Shown: in pieces, positions 54,452 through 62,485 of the stretch
How the letters are laid out: each line of letters begins with the position of its first letter
Numbering within the stretch: the stretch's first letter is position 1
Assembly: GCF_000227115.2 (NCBI RefSeq)
Contig: NC_016480.1
Coordinates: 868,001 to 932,000, forward strand
DNA from: Naumovozyma dairenensis CBS 421
Taxonomy: Eukaryota; Ascomycota; Saccharomycetes; Saccharomycetales; Saccharomycetaceae
Reading direction: 5' to 3'
DNA length: 64,000 nucleotides
The notes under the pieces: generated by a model
Seen by the model: only the letters and a program-made list of their open reading frames with translations
What the model was told of the DNA's origin: nothing
Database searches by the model: none
Program-made: the position numbers and the translations under genes

Positions 54452-55492
54452 CTATTTCCTTTTCAAGTAATTTTCAAATTCTACTATACTTCCACCCACA
54501 CCGAAATAAATATCCTTAGCTGCAACAAATTCTTTCACTGCAATGCTGGAGTATGATAACTTTAGATCTAACAATGTTTCAGCGATAACCGGTAAATTTT
54601 CTGGTTGATAGATCGTTTCAGAAGTAAGAACTAATATATTCTGATCTGCAGGGATGATGGTATGAAGAAGCTTCGTAAATGTTCTACCCCAAGAACCAGA
54701 AATAAAGTGTATATTAATATTTCTTTTTTGCATATCTTGATAGAATGAGTCTAATAACTTCTCAGTCAATAATAGTTCATCTTCACAAATGGGTACATTT
54801 TCATCTTGAGCCCTCTGTAAAGAAACTCGTTGCTCTGCAGTCAATACACAGTTTGCCCATGTTATTAATAAATTTGGTAAACTAACTAATCTTAAAACAC
54901 TTTCATTATAATCACTTAAAATCACGGTCTTTGTAATATCTTGATTAGTAGACTCAAGTAATAATTTGGAGAAAATAAATTCAGTGGGTAAAGAAGTCCC
55001 ACAACCTAATTCAACAAATGTATTAAATTGATTCAATTCTTTATAAGATGTATCATTTAATGCATCAACTAAATCAATGGAACATTCCCATGATTTCAAT
55101 CCACCTTCATAAACATTTTTCCTTAAATCTTCAGACGTGTCACCAATTAATATATCGGTCAATTCATTATTTGTATTAGACACATTAGGATCATCAGATT
55201 CAAGCATTAGTTGATGTTTAACATCGAATAATTCTCTTCTGTATAATGGATACGAGGTAATTGGACTTGAAAATTGTTCAAAACTTAGCCTAACATTATT
55301 CAGAGATTTCAACATCAAGGACAAGTCGATTATTTGCGGTTGGACTACATCTTGAGTCAAGAGTCGTGGAAAATCCAATGGGTTAACGAATTCGTTGGTA
55401 GTTTGCGTGGATCCTGTAGGCGCTATTGTTTCATCATCTGTCAATTCATCATCATTAAGATCGTTTGAAGTGAAGCCAAATGAGAAGGACAT
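54452..55492 (-). CDS. HPM1: Protein-histidine N-methyltransferase Hpm1
   Basis: SAM-dependent enzyme that methylates a histidine of ribosomal protein uL3 (Rpl3). 346 residues (S. cerevisiae: 377). MSFSFGFTSNDL at the start, GGLKSWECSIDLVDAL (about 130-145), SAM motif I FVELGCGTSLPTEFI (about 159-173), LSDYNESVLRL (post I) and ISGSWGRTF are all visible. C-terminus FVAAKDIYFGVGGSIVEFE is the METTL18-type end. Corresponds to YIL110W. Confidence 0.93.
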   Translation of the reverse strand: MSFSFGFTSNDLNDDELTDDETIAPTGSTQTTNEFVNPLDFPRLLTQDVVQPQIIDLSLMLKSLNNVRLSFEQFSSPITSYPLYRRELFDVKHQLMLESDDPNVSNTNNELTDILIGDTSEDLRKNVYEGGLKSWECSIDLVDALNDTSYKELNQFNTFVELGCGTSLPTEFIFSKLLLESTNQDITKTVILSDYNESVLRLVSLPNLLITWANCVLTAEQRVSLQRAQDENVPICEDELLLTEKLLDSFYQDMQKRNINIHFISGSWGRTFTKLLHTIIPADQNILVLTSETIYQPENLPVIAETLLDLKLSYSSIAVKEFVAAKDIYFGVGGSIVEFENYLKRK

Positions 55493-56097
55493 TCTTACTC
55501 TTTAGGTAATCTCCTGAGCGAACAGTCGTCTAACGTTTTTCTTCTGTTCTTATATTTTTTTTGCAATAGTTCTCATCTATTACTAGATATTTTTGTTTCT
55601 CTCGATGAGGTACTGTTTTACGGAGAGTTTTCAGTGCGATGAAAAAAAACTGATGTTAAAAACAGATAGTTATAGTCGAATACATAGTAATGATAATGAA
55701 ACATTGAATTCTCCCCAATTAGTATAATCTAATAAAACACTGTTTTGCTTGATAGATTTAAAATTAGAAGTATCTAATTTGTAACATCGTAATCTTAGTT
55801 CCCCCATAGCCTACGACCATCATTTCTTTACATGTACTCTTTTAGATCCCACTGAAGAACAACTGACACAAAGACCTTATCAAAGTTGTAAACGATATTG
55901 AATATAGAAATTGTATATATAATAAATAGAAAATCAGACACATTAGCGGATGGAAAAAGAAAAAAGTACAAATAAAAATCCACTCCCTCAAATAGTAGGT
56001 TAACACTATGATTAATGCATAAAATAAATAGAAATAATCAATTCCTCATTAAAAAAGGACAAAAAATTAATTCACACACCCATACACAGCTCTACAC
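55493..56097. other. Intergenic HPM1-COX5
   Basis: 605 bp: HPM1 promoter and COX5 3' flank. No gene or clear motif is seen. Confidence 0.4.
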
Positions 56098-56701
56098 CTA
56101 TTTGGATTGTACTTGAGAGTATCCACCCCAAGGGTTTGCATTCTTTGATTTCAAATATTCATCAGATTTCAATTGCCATTCTTTAGTCATCGTCTTTGGA
56201 GGTTCACCAGCGAATTGTCTAATAAACGCAAACAACCCAAGAGAAACTGCCAAACCAATAAATACACCTTTGGTAATGTACGTTACGTCACCTTTACCAT
56301 GGATAGGTCTTCTTGGCCCCCATTCACCATATGATATGAACCAAGCTGCTTGCTTTTCATTAGGCGTTAATTGGTTCCATGGTAATTTTTGACGTTCTGC
56401 TAATTTGGTAGCTAATTCTTCTTGTTCAGTGTTGGCCATTTGTTCCCATCTTTGAGACAAATTTATAATACTGGCGTTGGAGATGGCCTGTGTGGACGAT
56501 AATCTAATGGCATTATGGCTTAAGAATCTTGAGGGTAAATTTCTTCCCGTAGAACGTAACACTGTGATATAAAAAATTGCAAATAACTTGGTCGTTAGTA
56601 TAGAACAAAAAAACAATATGGTGCTTTCTCAATTCTTTTCCGAGATCAAAAGGAAATGTCAAAAATTATTCATTATTCTAGTACTAAATGTGTAACATAC
56701 T
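56098..56701 (-). CDS. COX5B: Cytochrome c oxidase subunit Va/Vb, start codon split by an intron
   Basis: Nuclear-encoded subunit of mitochondrial complex IV. CDS is complement(join(56098..56561, 56701)): the first coding exon is the single base A at 56701 and the second begins TG, so splicing creates the ATG. The product is 154 residues: a presequence (MLRSTGRNLPSRFLS...), then NLSQRWEQM, ERQKLPWNQLTPNEKQAAWF, SYGEWGPRRPIHGKGDV, one membrane segment (VFIGLAVSLGLFAFIRQF) and the invariant end EWQLKSDEYLKSKNANPWGG. The same split-ATG arrangement is known for S. cerevisiae COX5B (YIL111W), and the position beside HPM1 and HOS4 agrees. PIHGKGDV is also closer to the COX5B isoform than to COX5A. 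Confidence 0.95.
56562..56700 (-). other. Intron interrupting the COX5 start codon
   Basis: 139 nt. 5' splice site GTATGT at 56700-56695, branch point TACTAAC at 56600-56594, 3' splice site ATATCACAG ending at 56562. After splicing the start context is AAAAAAG-ATG-TTA, with A at -3. Confidence 0.94.
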
Positions 56702-57091
56702 CTTTTTTGATTGACTTTTTTTCAGTTATTGGAATATATGATAGTTGAAATAAGATACTGATTATATATATTTAAAGAAAAGGAAAAAAGATAGTTATAA
56801 GAAGTGATAATGGAAAGATTGATGCGCTTATTTAATACAATATAAGTTTCCTCGTGTCGCAAACAACAATAACTATGGGATAGAAACCAGACCAATCCTT
56901 ATTATTACAATTTTCCACCAACAAAAAAATGCAGCTTCGAGATTCCGGGGTTTCTTGTTTCCTTGCGATAAAATTCGCGCCAATCAACGCGGAGGAAAAA
57001 AATGCAACGCGGTGTGAAGGGCCCCCTTCAGTGTTTAAAGTAGGGTTGGAGATGCAGTGGTCGGAGCTAGGGTTCACATTGGCATCAACCC
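56702..57091. other. COX5 promoter / HOS4 3' interval
   Basis: 390 bp without a gene. Contains two CCAAT boxes listed separately and a GC-rich patch with the palindrome TGAAGGG-CC-CCCTTCA at 57015-57030. Confidence 0.5.
56892..56986. promoter_or_regulatory. CCAAT boxes upstream of COX5
   Basis: CCAAT at 56892-56896 and CCAATCA at 56980-56986 (TGATTGG on the transcribed strand), about 190 and 280 bp upstream of the start base. They resemble Hap2/3/4/5 sites used by respiratory genes; binding is inferred. Confidence 0.45.
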
Positions 57092-60000
57092 TCAAATCAT
57101 TTGCGTTTCTTTACTCTTAGTAGTTGCCCAACTTGAATTGATATTGATCGTTTTGGAAAGCAAGTCTGTAATGCCTTTCCTATATTGCAATTTCGTCGGT
57201 AGCATAATTGGTCTCTTGGTACTATTACATATATCTTGTTTGCTAGACTTATTATTTGACCGATTATTATTGTAGTCTTTTTTATCGAATAAGGCTACTT
57301 GATTCATATTGCTTTTTATACTAGCCTCTAGATCCTTGTCTTCTATTTCAATTTTATCAATAGGAATCCATTTCATAGGTAAATTTGCAAACTTGTCATA
57401 TTCTTGTGTTTCAATTCTGAGCCGCGTATCAATGTCATATCGTTTGAAATTCACTCTATATTGAACTTTTTTATCATCTTCATCTTCCTCTTTATCTTCA
57501 CCAACGTCTGTCCTACCGCCGTTCAAAAAAATAAATTTTAATAAACTCCATAGTTGCTCCTTATGCTCAGGTTCCACTTTTTCACTGGGTTCATATTTTA
57601 AAATGCTTTCATCCTTAGTTAGTACATATAACTGTAAATCCAACACATATCGTATTTGGTTCTTCACAATATAATACAACGGCATAAACGACATATAATT
57701 TTTCTTATCATTTAAATCTATCAAACGCAACCCAATTGGATATAGAGCTCTAATAGATCGTCTATTTTGTAGATCTTGTTCCATTCGAAGCCTCATCTCT
57801 TCTAATTTCTTTCGCTTTTCTTCTTCCGCTAACCGCTTTTCTTCAGCAATTCTTTGTTTCTCCTTTTCTTCAATTCTTCTTTCTTCCTCTAGGTTCATTC
57901 TGTCAATATACTCTTGTTCCTTACGTTTCTTATTTTCTAATCGTTTTTGAATATATTCTTCGGTGGCTTTCAAACGTATTTCCTTCTCTTCCGGAGTTTC
58001 TTCACGAACTTTAGGTGCGATAACATCGTTCACTTTTTGTTTCTTCTTCAAGTGCATTGCAGCTTCATTATCATTATCATTATTATTATCATCATTATCG
58101 AAAATAGCTGACATATCTTTATCGGCTTCATCAATATTAGTGGAATTTACCATAGCAGAATTACTCACAGTTGAAGATGATGGAATTCTTTTCCTTTTAT
58201 TAGTATTGATATAAAGTATATCTTCGTCGTCCTCTTCCTGTTCTGAACTATCACTTTCCATACTTTTGGCAACGGTATCTTTCCTAGTAAAATCTTTATC
58301 GTTAACAGAAATCTCAGTAGTAGTGTTCAACGCATTATCCATCGCTTTGTCTTCACGCTTTTTTTCGATTTCTTCAATTAAACTTTCATTAGTTGCAGCT
58401 TTAACATTGCCAATGTCATGCTTAGGAGACCCTACCTCTTTCTTAATAAGATTATTAGCAGACTTGTCAAGATCGTTCTTCAATAATGCTATTTCTTCAG
58501 GATTTATTACACCAATAATACTATTCTCTGCATAATATAATGCAGTATTTCCGTTACTATCCATTGCTGTCACGTCAGCATTATTTTTTATTAAAAGTTT
58601 GACTGTTTCTAAATGTCCTCTACCAACTGCTAACATCAAAAGTGTCATACCATCTTTCCCTCTTTTATTAATTTGTGCACCAAATGCTAGAAATAAACTT
58701 ACAATATCTTCATGACCGAATTTTACTGCTTCCATCAATGATTTAAAATCAGGTTGGCCCCTATGCTGTAGATATTTACCAACATAAGTTGAATTGCCAT
58801 CCCTTGCTGCTCTAAATAATTTATCCTTCCCCTCCTTGGATCCAACATCTGAATAGAGAAATTCTTCTTCAATTATTGTTTGTGCCCTATTAGTTTCGCC
58901 TTCAATAGTATTTCCTGGAGAAGAACTTCTCATTGAATTATTATTGTTCTTACCATTAATATTATTATTGTTATTGTAATAAGACATCGAAGGATCAGAT
59001 TTCCCATTTTGATCAAGAGTTGTGTGACCATTTTTAAGTTTCCAATCTCTAGCGGCAACTATCAAACGATGTTTAATATCCTTGACAATTTGTCTATCTT
59101 CTTCATCTAAATCTGCATCTTCTTCAATAGATTCACATGCGGTACGCCCCTTTGCATTTGTTAAAGTTGGATTAGCTCCATGTTCTAACAAATACTCTAC
59201 AACGTCTAAATATCCATTTGCTGAAGCATCAAACAGTGGTGTATCTTGAAACATTTCATAAGATTGAATGTTTACATTTGCATCATGTTCCACTAACAAT
59301 TTAACAATATCTAAATGACCATTCAATGCAGCTTCATGTAATGCAGAATTACCTGCATTATCTTGATCATTAACGTCATAACCTTCCTCTTCAATTAATC
59401 TTTTAGCTGTTTCAAATTTACCCTTATCACATGCGATGGCTAATTTTGTTCTACCACCAGAATCACGGTAAATACCTCTTCTTTGTTTACTTGTTGCAGG
59501 TTTTGTTACCGCTACATGTGACGGTTTCGAGGATTTTATCTTCTTTATAGGTTCATGCTTAGCAGCTGCTTGTGGGGATGATGCCAGCGACGTTTCATGA
59601 TCATTTGTATTTTTCGTTTGATCGTTGTTGTTGTTGTTGTTATTTGTCTTCTTTAGAGGGGAAATATCACTATGTAGGACACTACTATTGATGGTAAAGT
59701 TTTCATCTTCGTCGATATCAGATAAGTCGGAATCGGAATCATGACCAAATTGTAATCTTCTCTTAGAATGTTCTCTTCTCAATTTATCAGCTCTAATTAA
59801 CTTACCTCTTTTTGGTTTTAATGGTGTATTTTCTGCTGTTTCAGTATCACTCAAAGTTTCTTGTTCTTTGGTATTGATCTTTTCCGATTTGGGTTCTTGT
59901 TCAGTTACATGATTATTTTCATTGTCATGAGGATGTGGTTGCTCGTGTTCATCATCTGTCGTAATGGAAGGTTCAGTCTTTATCAAATCATTTGACAATT

Positions 60001-60517
60001 CGGGTTCTTTTAAAATGGACTGTAATTCGCTTCTTAGGATAGAGCTCTGTCCTTTGGATTCAGAATCTGGTCCTCTTGCGGATATATTACCACTAACTTC
60101 CTGAGTGTTGTTAGGATCTATTTCGGTAACCTTAAGATTGTCAGATTTTTTGGACTCAATATCTTCCTCTTTCTCATCAGTGTGACTAGCAATATTTTTT
60201 AATATGGGTGACGTTACTGAACATGGTGGTTCCCGTGCATCATCCTGAGATTTCTTAGGAGTTGCAACAGCTTTTTTTATAATTAAAATATCATCTTTAT
60301 CGATTGATGGCAACGCCTCCTCCTTCGACCCGACTTTTTGTTCTCGTTGTTGTTGTTGTTGTTGTTGTTGCTGCTGTTTCTGTAGTTCACTCAATTTTTG
60401 CTGTTTTTCTTTTTCTTCCTTCGCTATTCTTTCTAGTTCTTCTTTCCTTGAATTTACGTTGGATAGATAGTTACTCAAAGATCTTTTTTTAACTGCTTGT
60501 TTCGAGGGTGAGCTCAT
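57092..60517 (-). CDS. HOS4: Set3C histone deacetylase subunit Hos4 (ankyrin repeats)
   Basis: Subunit of the Set3/Hos2 deacetylase complex that represses meiotic genes. 1141 residues (S. cerevisiae: 1083). A basic start (SSPSKQAVKKRSLSNYLSNV) leads to a coiled, Gln-rich segment (Q10 at about 48-57) and a long acidic linker. Ankyrin repeats lie at about 354-460 (TKLAIACDKGKFETAKRLIE, NSALHEAALNGHLDIVKLLV, ANGYLDVVEYLLEHGA) and about 562-665 (MTLLMLAVGRGHLETVKLLI). A charged coiled coil is at about 835-915, followed by a conserved C-terminal part (LYPIGLRLIDL, YNRVNFKRYD-like YRVNFKRYDID). Corresponds to YIL112W. Confidence 0.93.
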   Translation of the reverse strand: MSSPSKQAVKKRSLSNYLSNVNSRKEELERIAKEEKEKQQKLSELQKQQQQQQQQQQREQKVGSKEEALPSIDKDDILIIKKAVATPKKSQDDAREPPCSVTSPILKNIASHTDEKEEDIESKKSDNLKVTEIDPNNTQEVSGNISARGPDSESKGQSSILRSELQSILKEPELSNDLIKTEPSITTDDEHEQPHPHDNENNHVTEQEPKSEKINTKEQETLSDTETAENTPLKPKRGKLIRADKLRREHSKRRLQFGHDSDSDLSDIDEDENFTINSSVLHSDISPLKKTNNNNNNNDQTKNTNDHETSLASSPQAAAKHEPIKKIKSSKPSHVAVTKPATSKQRRGIYRDSGGRTKLAIACDKGKFETAKRLIEEEGYDVNDQDNAGNSALHEAALNGHLDIVKLLVEHDANVNIQSYEMFQDTPLFDASANGYLDVVEYLLEHGANPTLTNAKGRTACESIEEDADLDEEDRQIVKDIKHRLIVAARDWKLKNGHTTLDQNGKSDPSMSYYNNNNNINGKNNNNSMRSSSPGNTIEGETNRAQTIIEEEFLYSDVGSKEGKDKLFRAARDGNSTYVGKYLQHRGQPDFKSLMEAVKFGHEDIVSLFLAFGAQINKRGKDGMTLLMLAVGRGHLETVKLLIKNNADVTAMDSNGNTALYYAENSIIGVINPEEIALLKNDLDKSANNLIKKEVGSPKHDIGNVKAATNESLIEEIEKKREDKAMDNALNTTTEISVNDKDFTRKDTVAKSMESDSSEQEEDDEDILYINTNKRKRIPSSSTVSNSAMVNSTNIDEADKDMSAIFDNDDNNNDNDNEAAMHLKKKQKVNDVIAPKVREETPEEKEIRLKATEEYIQKRLENKKRKEQEYIDRMNLEEERRIEEKEKQRIAEEKRLAEEEKRKKLEEMRLRMEQDLQNRRSIRALYPIGLRLIDLNDKKNYMSFMPLYYIVKNQIRYVLDLQLYVLTKDESILKYEPSEKVEPEHKEQLWSLLKFIFLNGGRTDVGEDKEEDEDDKKVQYRVNFKRYDIDTRLRIETQEYDKFANLPMKWIPIDKIEIEDKDLEASIKSNMNQVALFDKKDYNNNRSNNKSSKQDICNSTKRPIMLPTKLQYRKGITDLLSKTININSSWATTKSKETQMI

Positions 60518-60755
60518 CTTTTCTCGATGCGCAAATGGCTCTTTTCAATCTGTCAGTCTTTCAGCCTTGAATAATGGTAGACTAGACTTCTATACGAGTT
60601 TTCGACAATAGCGTACTTGTCTTTCAAAATTATGTCATATCTGATGAGTATCTAACAAATCGACTATAAGAGTTAGTTACTATAGCCTATGTTCGTGCGA
60701 TGTCAATGCCCAAAAGAATATATTCTACCTTTATATCTAGAAAAGAGACCACTCC

Positions 60756-60763
60756 CCGGGTAA
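60756..60763 (+). promoter_or_regulatory. Reb1 site in HOS4/porin promoter
   Basis: CCGGGTAA, exact Reb1 core, roughly 240 bp from the HOS4 start and 395 bp from the porin start. Confidence 0.65.
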
Positions 60764-60827
60764 CGCCTACATCCATGCCCTATATGATAGCGCCGCTGTA
60801 CAAACACCCTCCTCATCCGAAAAAAAC

Positions 60828-60830
<3 letters not shown>

Positions 60831-60858
<28 letters not shown>
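60831..60858 (+). repeat. (ACAG)7 microsatellite
   Basis: Seven perfect ACAG units. Confidence 0.95.
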
Positions 60859-60962
60859 CGAACTAGCCAATAGTTATTATTATTGCTGTTATTGTTATTT
60901 CTTTGCGCAGAGAGTGAGCGGCTCGTTCGGTACACACCCAACAGGAACACTAACTTACGTAC

Positions 60963-60988
60963 CTAAGTACTAAGTACTAAGTACTTAG
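60963..60988 (+). repeat. CTAAGTA triplet repeat with inverted end
   Basis: Three direct CTAAGTA units (60963-60983) and a following CTTAG that makes the last unit palindromic (CTAAGTACTTAG, 60977-60988). Confidence 0.9.
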
Positions 60989-61157
60989 TGTCAGAACATA
61001 TTTCAGCTATGGCTCGAGACTTTTGCACCAACTATTCCGCTTTCTTTCCCAAATATCTTACATAAATACATATATTAAAGTATAGTTCTACTTGTACCTT
61101 CTAGAAAAGAAATATTTGAAAAAGCAAATCACTAGTCAAATAATCAATCAACCAAAC

Positions 61158-62006
61158 ATGGCTCCACCTTTCTTCCCAGACATCTCCAAGAACATCAACA
61201 ACTTACTGAACAATGATTTCTATCATTCCACTCCTGCTGCCATCAAAGTGAACACCACAACCAACAACGGTGTCAAATTCACAGTCAATGCCAAACAACC
61301 AGTGAAAGAAGGCGCATTACAAGCTGACGTTGAGTCCAAATTCTTCGAAAAGACAACCGGTGTCACTTTAACTCAAGGTTGGTCCAATCAAAACAGACTA
61401 AACACCAAGATCGAACTAGCTAGCTTAGCTCCAGGTTTGAAATCGGAATTAATCACTAGCTACACTCCAAGTGTTGGTGCCAAGAATGCCAAAGTAAACA
61501 TGAGTTTCGTCCAACCATTCTTCGCCGCAAAGGGTACTTTCGACATCTTCAAGAGCCCACTATTCATCGGTAATTTAACTTTAGCTCATGAAGGCGTCGT
61601 TGGTGGTGCTGAATTTGGTTACGATATCACAGGTGGGACCATCTCTCGTTACGCTCTATGTTTGGGATATTCTGCTCGTGATTATAATTTGGCATTGTCC
61701 ATTAATGATGCTCGAATCACAAGTGCATCGTTCTATCAAAGCGTTAGCAAGATTTTACAAGTTGGTGCGAAGGCTACTTTGAACCCTCAACGTGGATCTA
61801 ACGTGGGCATTGAATTTGCTACTAAGTATAATCCAGATCCAACTTCCCAAATTAAGGCAAAGATTAATGATGGTGGATTGTTGACTTTGTCTTATAAACA
61901 AGATTTAAGACCTGGAATTACTTTGGGTGTTGGGACTTCTTTGGATGCTTTGAAATTGGATGAACCTATTCATAAATTGGGCTGGTCATTAACTTTCTCT
62001 GCTTAA
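61158..62006 (+). CDS. POR1: Mitochondrial outer-membrane porin (VDAC)
   Basis: Voltage-dependent anion channel, a 19-strand beta-barrel passing metabolites across the outer membrane. 282 residues from ATG 61158 (MAPPFFPDISKNINNLLNND). The open frame runs upstream to 61092 but those residues have no counterpart, and this ATG follows an A-rich context. The N-terminal helix, TLTQGWSNQNRL, LAHEGVVGGAEFGYDITGG (eukaryotic porin signature region) and the final PIHKLGWSLTFSA are present. POR1 (YNL055C) and POR2 (YIL114C) are duplicates; position between HOS4 and NUP159 is that of POR2, but overall conservation looks like an active POR1-type porin, so the symbol is provisional. Confidence 0.9.
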   Translation: MAPPFFPDISKNINNLLNNDFYHSTPAAIKVNTTTNNGVKFTVNAKQPVKEGALQADVESKFFEKTTGVTLTQGWSNQNRLNTKIELASLAPGLKSELITSYTPSVGAKNAKVNMSFVQPFFAAKGTFDIFKSPLFIGNLTLAHEGVVGGAEFGYDITGGTISRYALCLGYSARDYNLALSINDARITSASFYQSVSKILQVGAKATLNPQRGSNVGIEFATKYNPDPTSQIKAKINDGGLLTLSYKQDLRPGITLGVGTSLDALKLDEPIHKLGWSLTFSA

Positions 62007-62485
62007 TTGAAAAAAAAAAAAAAACAATAAATAAATGAATGCCTTTATATAATTTTTTGTATTACATAAATATTATATATATTGAAAGAATGTTTACCTT
62101 ACCTATCAATGCGGTGATCATCTCTTCGCTAAGAGAGTATGGTCACAGTTTTATTGTCATTTCACAACTAATCAAATCGATGAGTGATGGTTCTATACCC
62201 CCATTCTTCATTTAGAATAAGATTTGTCTCCACAGCTTTTCTTCAATAAAACGGCGGTGGAAAATGCCGGGATCTTTTTTTCCATTTAGAGATGTAAAAT
62301 TTAACTTCATACAATAAGAATACGTACAAAGATAATCATAAAAAGTTCTATAGAAGTAAACGAAAAAATACTAAACGAATAACTAGACCACTTTTATTAT
62401 ATACATCAATTGTACTTCTCCTTCTTAGCATCTGTTCCAATAGATTTTTTTTCGACATTCGACAATAGTAAGCACACGAACCACA
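62007..62485. other. Intergenic porin-NUP159
   Basis: 479 bp without a gene. A(14) tract after the porin stop; an extended hairpin at 62114-62146 (GTGATC...GGTCAC outside, TCTCTT/AAGAGA inside with loop CGCT). Confidence 0.45.

Larger units (their letters stand above)
60518..61157. other. Divergent promoter HOS4/porin
   Basis: 640 bp without a gene; S. cerevisiae has SDP1 (YIL113W) here. Contains a Reb1 site, an ACAG microsatellite and a CTAAGTA triplication, listed separately. Confidence 0.5.

Noticed and set aside
54226..54519. 97-codon frame with hydrophobic stretches
   Set aside because: Overlaps the 3' end of HPM1 on the other strand and is AT-driven Ile/Tyr-rich sequence.
56562..56616. 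COX5 starting at the in-frame ATG 56616 without splicing
   Set aside because: Those residues lie inside the intron, do not match the family presequence, and all three splice signals are present.
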